Source: Tricholoma matsutake (Eukaryota; Basidiomycota; Agaricomycetes; Agaricales; Tricholomataceae). Taken from it: a DNA stretch of 64,000 bases. The notes below the pieces were generated by a model that was given only the letters and a program-made list of their open reading frames with translations, ran no database searches and was not told where the DNA came from. Positions 23,782-33,042 of the stretch are shown one piece after another; within the stretch, counting starts at the first letter, position 1, and each line of letters begins with the position of its first letter. The DNA lies in assembly GCA_026075535.2 (NCBI GenBank), contig AP026544.2, forward strand, positions 7,812,001-7,876,000, given 5' to 3'. Made by a program: the position numbers and the translations under genes.

Positions 23782-24363
23782 ATGTCGCCACCTAACATGG
23801 TTACAACTGCAGCTGACTTCACAGATGAAACGGATGCAAAAACCAATGTGTATACAGCCACACAATCTATTACACCAGCTACAGAAACTACTACAGCCAG
23901 CTCCCCTACAAATGATGCCAGCAGCCCCAGCAACGTGATATGCGTCAACACAGCCACTGCTGTGTCACCACTGAACGACTCAGCACCAGATACAAGTTCC
24001 TTCACCTACAGCCATGAGGAAGTACAACATCTGCTAGAAGACGCGAGACTAGACAGATGGCAAGCTGGATTTGAAGAAGGACAAAGAACTGGGAGGAAAA
24101 CAGGGCATGAAGAAGGAAAAGAAGAAGGATATAGTGAAGGGCACATGGAAGGATACAAATATGGGTACAATGCATGTTGGCAGATAGGCAAGCAGAGACA
24201 AGAGGAGGCACACAGGAAAGGACTACTAGAAGGCCATGAGCGCGGGAAAGGACAAGGAATGAAAAAAATGGCTCACAGAAGGGCACAGTGCTGGGCTCTG
24301 CCTTTCTATGGTGGCTCATGTGAGTGCACTATTCTGCGGAGCCATTTTAGTAGAGGATGCTGA
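23782..24363 (+). CDS. Thr-rich protein with deca-GX3 (Yae1-like) motif
   Basis: 193 codons starting MSPPNMVTTAADF. Residues 1-75 are Thr/Ser/Ala-rich. From residue 96 glycine recurs every fourth position (GFEE, GQRT, GRKT, GHEE, GKEE, GYSE, GHME, GYKY, GYNA, then CWQI and GKQR), which matches the deca-GX3 motif of the Yae1/Lto1 family (ABCE1 Fe-S cluster maturation adaptors). Whether it is a true homologue or convergent repeat is unclear. A Pro/Thr-rich frame continues in another phase from about 24345 to 25430, broken by stops, and may be the C-terminal part of the same protein. It is the only substantial product of the LTR element, so may act as its Gag-like or a captured protein. Confidence 0.55.
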   Translation: MSPPNMVTTAADFTDETDAKTNVYTATQSITPATETTTASSPTNDASSPSNVICVNTATAVSPLNDSAPDTSSFTYSHEEVQHLLEDARLDRWQAGFEEGQRTGRKTGHEEGKEEGYSEGHMEGYKYGYNACWQIGKQRQEEAHRKGLLEGHERGKGQGMKKMAHRRAQCWALPFYGGSCECTILRSHFSRGC

Positions 24364-25867
24364 GGCCCAGACTGATGATGTTACCACCACCGTCGACTTC
24401 AGTACCCAAGCCACACCTAAAACCAATGAAACAGCAACCAAAACTCTCATCAAACCCCCCAGCCCAACCCCCACTGTTGCCACAGCACCGTTGATGACAC
24501 CTGCACAGCCCCCATCAGCCACATCGACGCTGCCATCAACGTTGTCAACATTGTTGACAATGGCCACCACCACAACCTCCACAGCTTCAAAACGGCCCCC
24601 AGCACCTCGCGTATGACGACACTCACTTCCAGCCTGGCCCACTGCACCCCAGCTAACTCCCCAGCCCCCCGTTTCACGTCCTGAGCTTGCTACTGCCACT
24701 GCCATGTCACAACCTACAATGGCAATGAAAACCATCACAACCACCCGTGGAACGACTACTAGGGCAATGACTGGCTGCCAGACAACTGCTACCACCTCAT
24801 ATACTAAGTGCCAGGCCCCAAACAATGTACATAAATGGTCTATAGCCCAACAAACAACGTTATGAGAGGACAAGCAAATGTGCTTGTCAAAACATGTCGT
24901 TTACTCAAAAGAATGACCCTGCTCACCCCAGGACTCCAAACGAAAGCCCAGAACACCTCCCAGCATCCCCCATCTCATCCCACAGACCCCCATCAAAATC
25001 ATCGAACCACCTGGCAAAACTACCATGTCATATTCAATGACCCCCGCTCCCCCACTCCTGCCACTCTCAGAACAAAACCTGGCACCTGAAAATTGATGAC
25101 ACATGCTCCCTGGATCATTGGTGCTCCCCCAGCTCATTCCCGTAACCCCCATTCGACACCCTGAGCCCCCCACTGCCCCTACTATGTCACAGACGACGAT
25201 GCCAATATCCCCCTGCATTTCCATGTCATCTATGACCCCACCTACATTGTCTACACACAGGGAAGCTCCCCATTCACTGCCTGCATCCCCATATACCCCA
25301 ACACACCCCAGCTTGACCCTAAACGAGCCGTTTTGCCACTTCCTGAAAGTTTCGACTGGGCTGATGATGCCACATCATTACCTACTGCCCCCAGCACCCT
25401 GCTGCGAGATATCTCTGGTTTGAAGACAGGCCATCTACAGCCGTTTGGAACACTACGATGATGGACAAGACGATGACAAGCACCCCTGCAATATCTACCA
25501 TCCTGAAATTTTTTTAATTCAGCTCTGCCTTCTCTTGTTCCACCTCAACCTTTTATTACCCGACGTCATCCCTCTGGTATTGGACCAGGATGACCCATTG
25601 TTATTATGCCCTTTGGAGTAGCACATCCTGCTCCTCTTGTTCCAAAGCTAGACTGGGATCGCGACCCACACCTTGTCAACTTAAGTCGAGCTCTTCGAGC
25701 CTCGGGATGGGCACCCCCTTGCTGAGTCTTCTTTTGCTTTATTTTTTTTCTCAGTCATAGAATTTTTTTTCTGGTTATATTGTTTATATTATTCCTATAC
25801 CTATTGTTCTTGCTTTTCTCTGTTTTTCTGCAGCGACGAGGATGTCGCCATTTGGGAGATGGGCAAA

Positions 25868-26004
25868 TGGAGTAGTGTGTGTGGGCACACTTACTCCAGG
25901 TCATGTGACCATGTAGTCAGTAGACAGTCACACTTGTACAGTCACAAGGCTATCACTACACTGTCCCTGTGATAGCTATAGGCAGGAGACTCACTACGTC
26001 TCCA
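25868..26004 (+). repeat. 3' LTR of LARD-like element
   Basis: 137 bp, same ends and length as the 5' LTR; preceded by a purine-rich tract. Confidence 0.9.
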
Positions 26005-28710
26005 CCCCCAATTTCTCTAACGACCAGATTATCTGTGAGTTTCGCAGCATCTTGTTGTAGACACTTGAATATGTTAATGCACTGCATATATCAATGAGTT
26101 GGCACATTAGGGGCAGAGTGGAAGCTCAGGCTGACGCATGCACTCTATGATGGCCATGGCAGGTCACTCTTTTGTGCCAGCAAAAAAAACTTGTCGTCCA
26201 TTTCATTAGTCTTCTGCTTTGAGTGCTTCGTAGTAGATCTAGTCAAACTTGAAGCAGCCGGAGCAGAGCGATTCAGGTGCAAGATGTGATCGGGTGTATC
26301 AGACATATTAGCCTGTGAGCCACCAGCAGAGGATGGTTCCACGGGAAGTTCCATAGGTATAGTGTGGGGTGTGGAAGACAGGCCTGGGGTGAACCCTGCT
26401 GGGGGCAAGGTAGTCAAAAACCGCTGGACGACTGGAAGGAATCATGAGCACATAGTATGTCAGACAGCCCACCATGAATATATCAGAAGACTCACATGGT
26501 TCTGGCTCTTGATAAAAAGTTGCCATCTGACCTAACATGGCAAGGTATATGATTTTTCGAATTATGAAGTCCTTTACTTCCTTTGAAATTAGCAATGGGT
26601 AATAAAGCATGAAGGAAGGGAAAAGGTCTTTGACTGCAGATGTGATGCTGAGCTGCCAGAAAGTTGTGAATGTGAGTAATGCAAGCCAATCACTATATCA
26701 CATCACACGCGACTCCCTTACAGCCATAGGCATATTTTCGTCATTCATACCTGGGATTTGGATGTTTGGAATGCATATGTGGAGACTCCTCATTGGCTGG
26801 ATCAGGAAGTAAATCATAGATATTGACCTTTTATCTGAGGTGAGGCTCACCACTTTAAGCACATGTCCTGCTGGCAATCATAGTAATCACTTTAATGTGG
26901 TTGCACCTCTGGTGTAAAGTGTCACCTACCAGCTGGTGAGAGCATAATTGTTTGCTTGCATGTTGCTTGAATTGATCTTGTCTCTGGATCTGCCTTCTGC
27001 AGATCCTCCAGCGTGTCGAGAAGCTGGGGAGCTTTGCTATCGAATGATGCTGCACTGTTGTAATAGTCGAAGTGGGACTGGTTGTCCAACATGGTATTAC
27101 TAATGTCGAATGCAGCTATAATAGCCCATTCACCTGTTGCCAAGGGAAAAAGTGATGTTAAGTTAGAACTAATGAAAAGCATACAAAGAAATGCCCACCC
27201 GTTCACTCCAGAGCCCCACTCATTGCCAATGTTGAGGCCTTTGGCAATTCCTTTGCCTTGCCTTTTGGCTGTCTCCACAGCCAAGTGGACATGGGTCTGT
27301 TCAGCAGTAGAATATCCGGGGAAGCTCTGTGTTTGCGCTTCATGGAGGCTGCAGCTGGAATTGTGGAAGGTTGGTTTGAATGAGAGTCAACTGACATCTT
27401 CATGATGGCAATGTTCACAGATCCCCCACCTTCTGGCAATAATTCCCCCTCCTCCCCCTCCTCCTCCTCCTCCTTTTCCTCCTCCTCCTCCTCCTCCTCC
27501 CTCCTCAGCGCTAAGTGTGGGTCAACATTGGCAGGAGACTGAATTTCTAGCAATGAGGGGTTGATTGTCACTTTTAATGATTCAGAAGGCAGTGTGGGTG
27601 CATAAATGCAGAGCTCATGAGGGAGAGGACAACTTGCAGAGAGATGCCATATGCCAAAATAGTTCAGTTCATTAGGTACACCATCTTGAGGATGTTCCAG
27701 TTCAAGATTAAGTGCAGCTGTGCCTGGCTGATCCTGAGATTCAAATGCACTCCTATTCACTGAAAAAGTAGAGTAGGATGAAGATAGTGCATGGCTATCC
27801 AATAGGTGAGGCAATCCTGCACTGAAGAAATCTGTGAGCGGGTTCCATTCCATATCCATGCAAAAGCTTGATATTCAATTGGGGAGGTATTGGGTGTGCC
27901 AATGAGGAGAGGGTACTGGGGCAGTATGTTGTTCTTTTTAGCATTTTATGAGAGAGGGCGAGTCCAGAGCAGCAAAGGAAAAGCTTTACCTTCAGATTGG
28001 AGTCAAAACAAGGCTTCAGCAATGCGAGAGACTTGCTGTGTTAGAACTCCTTGAATCCATTCAGTGTATGAAAGACCTCCACTGTGCATGTCCACATACA
28101 GATAAAACCTGCGATTGACTTCATTGTGAATGCAGATCCTAAAAGAAACCCAGATCTTGCAAAGTGCTGTCACCTGTATTAAAGCCTTGAGCCAGGGAAC
28201 TACACATGTATTGCCCTGCAGTCATTGTAGTCTTCCCATGTGTCGCATATCTCAAAGTTGATGCCTCCAAATTGCCTTCAGGAAGAAGCACCTCTGCTGT
28301 GAACATGCACATCTGAATTCAAATTGTGATCAGGATGAAGACAGATATATCTGTCAAATCTTTTCACAGTTGCATTGAAGTGGGTGGAGAGAGAGAACGA
28401 TAGTCCAGATGTCACATATAAAAGAGACTTCACAGCGAATGACCTAAAGAAACACCAATATTGATCAACCCTGATCTTCACAATGCAAAGCCACTTAATG
28501 TCACCTGTATCAAAACCTTGACTCGAAGCCTTAGTGCATCCCAAAGTGTCATCCTGCAGTAATTGTAGTCTTCCCCTAACCTGCTAGTAAAGCCTCTAAG
28601 CCACCTTTGGCGTGCATTACAGAAGAAAAACCTCCAACTCCATCTGTCGGATGTGAGGGCACTGGGTGATATCAATGAGCTGGACCCCAAAAGAATTCAT
28701 GAAGCTCAAC
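26005..28710 (-). pseudogene. Upstream part of an interrupted unknown gene
   Basis: A series of minus-strand frames reads as one multi-exon gene: 28690-28480 (FFFCNARQRWLRGFTSRL), about 28110-27900 (VDMHSGGLSYTEWIQGV, then VKLFLCCSGLALSHKML), 27859-27203 (Ser-rich with a 27-residue acidic Glu run encoded by the microsatellite at 27443-27506), 27284-26922 (GEWAIIAAFDISNTMLDNQS) and 26417-26145. A related, diverged exon pair at about 28320-28040 and 28690-28440 suggests local duplication. I do not recognise the family. The last block joins in frame to 22104 after removal of the LTR element. Exon borders are not fixed, and it may have been live until that insertion. Confidence 0.4.
27443..27506. 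repeat. CTC/GAG trinucleotide microsatellite
   Basis: Interrupted CTC repeat encoding a Glu run on the minus strand within the unknown gene. Confidence 0.85.
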
Positions 28711-29640
28711 TTTTCTACAATCACAAAATTTAAAGTTGGCAGCCTGAGAGAGAGCCAGTGAAAGTATGACAGTACTAGTGGGGATATCACATACAAGATA
28801 TATCAGAGGACACTTTCAAGTTGCATGCCCTAGGCCCAGCTCCGAGTCCTTGTGTCTGCAAAGATTGAAATTCCATTATCACATAGATGATGCCAGACCT
28901 GCAAATTGAATTGAAATCTCCAAACTTTGAATTATCATGATGTAGTTCTGTGTCAGCTGCTGGGAGGTGAAACATGTGCCTGATCCCGAGATCGGCGATA
29001 ACTGACCCTTGGCACAACTTCTATATAGATCATCTATATATATGGCAGTCACTAAGCTTAAGATTAATATTCTTAGCATTCATCCCTTATATATTACATA
29101 AGCCAAATGACCACTTGCGACACTTGTACCTCTGCTACACATGTACAGATCTAGACTCATATTTACAATATATCCTTTGGGAGCCCTTCCTTACCATCAT
29201 AGAAGTAAGCCCCAGAGAACTTGAATATCAACAGTATTGAAGCAGGAGAAAGTGATACAAAAAAAAGTTATTTTTCCATCACCTAATATAATATTGCTAT
29301 TCGACAAATTGAATTGATTGGCACATTTTTCAAAAATTGCATTGGTTAACGTTAATAACTACAGATAACTATGTACCCTGATCTTGGCAATTTACGATTA
29401 CTCTACCTGGGACTTGAATTCTAAGTATACATCACTTTCAAGTTATCACTCCAGCCAGCTGCACAGATCCCTCGAGCTTGAAGGCAGCTGGCTGAAACTT
29501 TTTGGAGCATCAGACTTATCCTGGTGAATTTGCAGTACCTGCCTGGGCTAGTCATCTCCAGAGGATCTGGATCCAAGATTGGTGGCACTTGATTGTGACA
29601 CTGACACCTAGTACATGTGCAGGGTTGCCATTGGATCTTG
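28711..29640. other. Intergenic, no gene recognised
   Basis: Short frames only. A hairpin-capable pair CAGCCAGCTG / CAGCTGGCTG lies at about 29453 and 29487. A weak B-box-like word on the minus strand near 29430 has no matching A box. Confidence 0.35.
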
Positions 29641-29699
29641 GAGTTGTCCTTCAGGTTGCAAGCTTGGCACTACTTTCAAGCCAATGTCCCTCTTACCTT

Positions 29700-30313
29700 A
29701 AGCTCCTTTATCAACCATGGATATCTCAAACCATAGCAGTGCTGTTGAAAGTCTGAATGAAGATGTGCCAGTCTGCAACTGCGATACTACACGTAAGAGA
29801 AATCCTGCTTCGTTCAAGTTGGACATTGCCACTGTAAGTGGGATAGTTTTGCTGATTCAAATTATTATTCTAATTTGTTGTCCATATCTATTATAGTATG
29901 CAGCTGCATGTTATCCTCAAGACAGAAGTGAAGCATATCTGGATCATTTACACAGCTATGTCCATTATACAAAGGCATCCCAGCTCCTTGAAGACATATT
30001 TGTCAAGATGATCACAAACACCATGCTGATGAATGATACTCCCAAACCCCTCAAAGATGCTGCCCTGCCAATGACCAACCCAAGCGATACTGGTATGACC
30101 AACAGCACCATGAGGCTCAGGCCAGATTTCAACAGTGAACATTCAGGTGATGATGTAGATTTGGGCCCTGTTGAAAAATTGGGCAGTGACAAAGCAGCTT
30201 TGGAATTGGGTGGCGATGAGGCTGCTTCAGAATCTGGTAGCGATGAGGCTGCTTTAGAATTAGGTAGTGATGAAGGTGGTCTAGAGCCAAGCGGCAATGA
30301 AGCTGGCTCCTAG
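29700..30313 (+). pseudogene. Unknown gene with acidic 9-residue repeats
   Basis: A frame ending at 30313 reads MITNTMLMNDTPKPL and then an acidic tail of 9-residue repeats of the type LGSDEAALE encoded by the minisatellite at 30179-30309. Upstream, a canonical intron (donor GTAAGTGGG at 29836, acceptor CTATTATAG ending 29896) joins it to AAACYPQDRSEAYLDHLHSY, but an in-frame TGA occurs near 29757. Family not recognised. It could be a TE-associated gene; the evidence is the conserved splice sites only. Confidence 0.35.
30179..30309 (+). repeat. 27-bp coding minisatellite
   Basis: Five imperfect 27-bp units around GGTAGCGATGAGGCTGCT, in phase with the reading frame, encoding xGSDEAALE-like units. 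Confidence 0.8.
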
Positions 30314-31489
30314 CTAGATAGCAATTCATTTGGTGCAGAGTTTCAATGTTTGCTCTATCACTTGAATGGTGGTGGGTTAGACAGGAGTGGACTCTTTGTA
30401 AGTGTCCTATTTGTTTAAGTATTGTGTTCAATTTTTTTGACAGCTATGTAGGGAGTTTTGATTCCTAAATCTACCATGTCACCCCAACTCTTGAACAACC
30501 TTTGACTACTAACTCTTGCAAATATGCATGTACAGTTTTGGCTTTTATGGGCTCGTCTGGAGGCATCCTTGCTTGAGGAGGAGGCTGAACTCGGACAAAA
30601 GTGTATCTCAGTTGCTTGCTCAAGTAATAATGTTTCAGAACAAGATCCCCTTCTCAAAACCTATATGTTTGGTTGTATAGGTCTGCATTCAAGGTTGGGC
30701 CTGGTCAACCAAGAACATCCATGTTCTTCTGGCTCTCAGCCCCAAGCCGCTCAGATGGCAGGGAAGAGGCGCTGACACTCCACCAACCTTCCTGATGCAG
30801 ATCATTTCTCCAAGAAGAAGCAGATGATGTTGAAGTGTAGAATCTGATCTTTTTTGTAGTGAAGTTTATGGTTGCATGGGTTTCAAAATTCAGGTATGTT
30901 CCTTGTTGTAATATCTTCCCTAAGTTAATTGGTGACTAAATTAGACTTCAGAATGCTTGAACGCCCCACGACTGTGATACTCCAGCCATGCATGCCCTAT
31001 TTAACCTCTGCCAGTGACTAGAAGGACTTCATAGTACCATGGAGTGATGTCGATTGCTTCGTGCACCTGGACTCAGATTGGCAATTAGTAGTACTAGTAC
31101 CTTGGACTCTCTTATGAATGTGTCTTTGTATGAATATCTGTGTTGTGTATGCAATGGTGACATATGCAATGGTGACAGGTTCACTGAATGTATGTGTACT
31201 TATGTCCCAGTTTGGCCATGGATGCTGTTGCCAGTTGAATTCACATCACACTCATGTCACACACTGGTTTCAACTTTCTGCACCACCATCATTGCCCCTA
31301 TTGACAACCATGCCATCCTTAGAACTTCCCTGGATGAAGGCCCCTGCACTGCCTTCACCACCGCTGTTATCAACCACCATCGGATCCTCCTCAGTTGCAC
31401 ACTGCTTCCCTTTTGAACATGTTTTCGCCACTTTCAAAGCCTTCTTGCAAGCCTCGTGAACTGTGCAACCTTGGGCTTGTGAGACTTAG
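30314..31489. other. Mostly unassigned sequence
   Basis: Plus-strand frames at 30524-30775 and 31054-31459 have no recognisable domain. The minus strand over 31490-31390 continues the basic C-terminal part of the gene at 31490-32409 (SKSHKPKVAQFTRLARR after one TGA). Nothing else supported. Confidence 0.3.
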
Positions 31490-32409
31490 ACTGATCTCAT
31501 TTTGCTGCATTGTTGGTGAGATACTCATACTTCTTGGGTACCTCCAAGTAGCCCTTCTGGTAATTTGTCTTTCGCTTATTGGCAAAGTATTGTTGTACAA
31601 TATTTGTCTTTCGCTCATTGGCAAAGTATTGTCGTATGATATTTGTCTTTTGCTCATTGGCAAAGTATTGTCTTACGATAGCCTCCATAGCCCAGTCATT
31701 GTGGAACTTAGCAAGGAATGGGTGGTGGTCACGACACTGAAAAGGTATGTGTCATATTATTGGTTAACATAGATATTACTCACAACTGCAAAAAATGTCG
31801 CTTTCTCTGCTGCGGGGATGTCGCGCCAATCCTCCTGCCAGGGGAGCCAAGGGTTCATCGATATATCATGAATTTCTCTCTTCAATAATGTAAGCTGAAG
31901 CTTTGAACCCTGGTTTTTTAATGGCTGACCTTCAGTAAATTGTATTTTTCCTTCTTTTTGGTAGATCCTGCAAGTCCCATATTGATTGCAATAGTCCACT
32001 CTGTTCCAGGTGTCCCCTTGGGCCTCTGTATCTGTATGACTTCATTGATGCTCAACTGTTGGTTCTCATTAGCATTGCAGCCTCTTGCTGCTGGATCTTC
32101 AGTGCTGTGAGGAGCAGTGCAACAGGTATCTTCAATGTTATCATTGTCATCTTCTGGCTCTGACTCATTGAATTGTGTCTGGTCTACAAGTGAACTGCGA
32201 GTGTGATTGACATTTTCTGAATCCCAATTTATGGTAAGAACTACTGTATTTGAAGGTTGAGATATGTTCTTACCTTTATTTTCCCTAGTGTTTTTTGATT
32301 TTCCATGAACTGCTACCTGATGTTCCTGGATTCTTTCTGTTTCGTTGTTGTTGTCATCATTGCCATCAGGCTCGGGCTGGCTGGCAGGACCATGAAGCTT
32401 CAGACGCAC
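31490..32409 (-). pseudogene. Unknown gene with RQYFANERKTN repeats
   Basis: Upstream frame (32409-31918) is acidic and disordered and ends IQRPKGTPGTEWTIA followed by GLAGSTKKKEKYN. A second block (31999-31757) has NPWLPWQEDWRDIPAAEK. A third (31688-31497) holds three tandem copies of a 13-14-residue unit RQYFANERKTNI, ending GYLEVPKKYEYLTNNAAK. From memory a single copy of this 'IVRQYMKNKRK..GWLEVPxKYxYLKxNAAKR' block closes a family of unnamed Agaricomycete proteins found near transposons; the triplication is local. Breaks between blocks may be introns (a GTTTTTT-rich gap near 31900). Function unknown. Confidence 0.5.
31560..31688. repeat. About 42-bp tandem repeat
   Basis: Three units built on TTTGTCTTTCGCTCATTGG and CAAAGTATTGT, coding on the minus strand for RQYFANERKTN units. 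Confidence 0.85.
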
Positions 32410-32542
32410 TGCTCAGGAATTAGGTGCATTTTCTGAAATCACTAAACTTTGAAATCAATTCTTTCAAGGTAGATCATCCCTTGTATTTCTTGTGTGTTTG
32501 CCCAGGCAATCCCTCGGTTCATTGCCCATCTCATTGCCATTA

Positions 32543-32724
32543 TGTAGTAAAGCAGAGGGGGTAGACTTATATCACACGCTGCAAGAACACAATTAACATA
32601 TATTTTGCTGTTGTGTAAAAAAGTCTATCGATGTAATTAAAACTGGCCCTTATAAAGGGACCGGTGGCTTGCGCAAACACTAAGTAAATACATGTAAATA
32701 CTGGGCATCACCCCAGATCACTAC
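32543..32724 (-). repeat. 3' LTR of outer chromovirus (182 bp)
   Basis: TGTAG ... CTACA ends. The first 88 bases match 51300-51388 with few differences. In sense (minus) it carries TTTATAAGG as a likely TATA box. A purine-rich tract adjoins at 32725. Confidence 0.85.
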
Positions 32725-33042
32725 ATTCTCCCCTTCTGGCTTGGACCCATGGTCCAAGCCAAAACCCAAAAGAAACAAGACATGTACAAGAAAGTTTGTC
32801 TTCACCATGATGGCAGGAAGGAAACTAAGTCCCAAAGAGACAGGGCAATGGAAATCCATTCCGCATCCAAGCGGGGTGGAGACAAGAGTCATGCAAGAGG
32901 TTATTTTGCCTCCTCACCACGTATGGAGGAGGTGGAAGGCAAGGGTTCCATACCAACAGGGTCATCAAGATCCATCCCGCCTCCAAGCGGAGTGGAGAGA
33001 ATAGTGGGGGTCTGGGTGACTGTTCTCCTCCGAGGGGAGCAG

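Larger units (their letters stand above)
22105..26004 (+). mobile_element. LARD-like LTR element with deca-GX3 ORF
   Basis: Two 137-bp direct LTRs (22105-22241 and 25868-26004) begin TGGAG and end CTCCA. Flanks give a 4-bp CCCC duplication (5-bp ACCCC if one terminal A is counted differently). A TGG-starting candidate primer site (TGGTGACGAGAG) follows the 5' LTR at about 22245, and a purine-rich GGGAGATGGGCAAA tract precedes the 3' LTR. The 3.6-kb interior has no protease, reverse transcriptase or integrase. It encodes a Thr/Pro-rich, deca-GX3 protein instead. This is the structure of a large retrotransposon derivative mobilised in trans. Confidence 0.85.

Noticed and set aside
24316..24873. 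Minus-strand Val/Gly-rich 185-codon frame
   Set aside because: Antisense shadow of the Thr/Pro-rich plus-strand coding region of the LTR element.
29395..29480. Another tRNA-like block on the minus strand
   Set aside because: The B-box-like word deviates at one defined position and no A box fits upstream.
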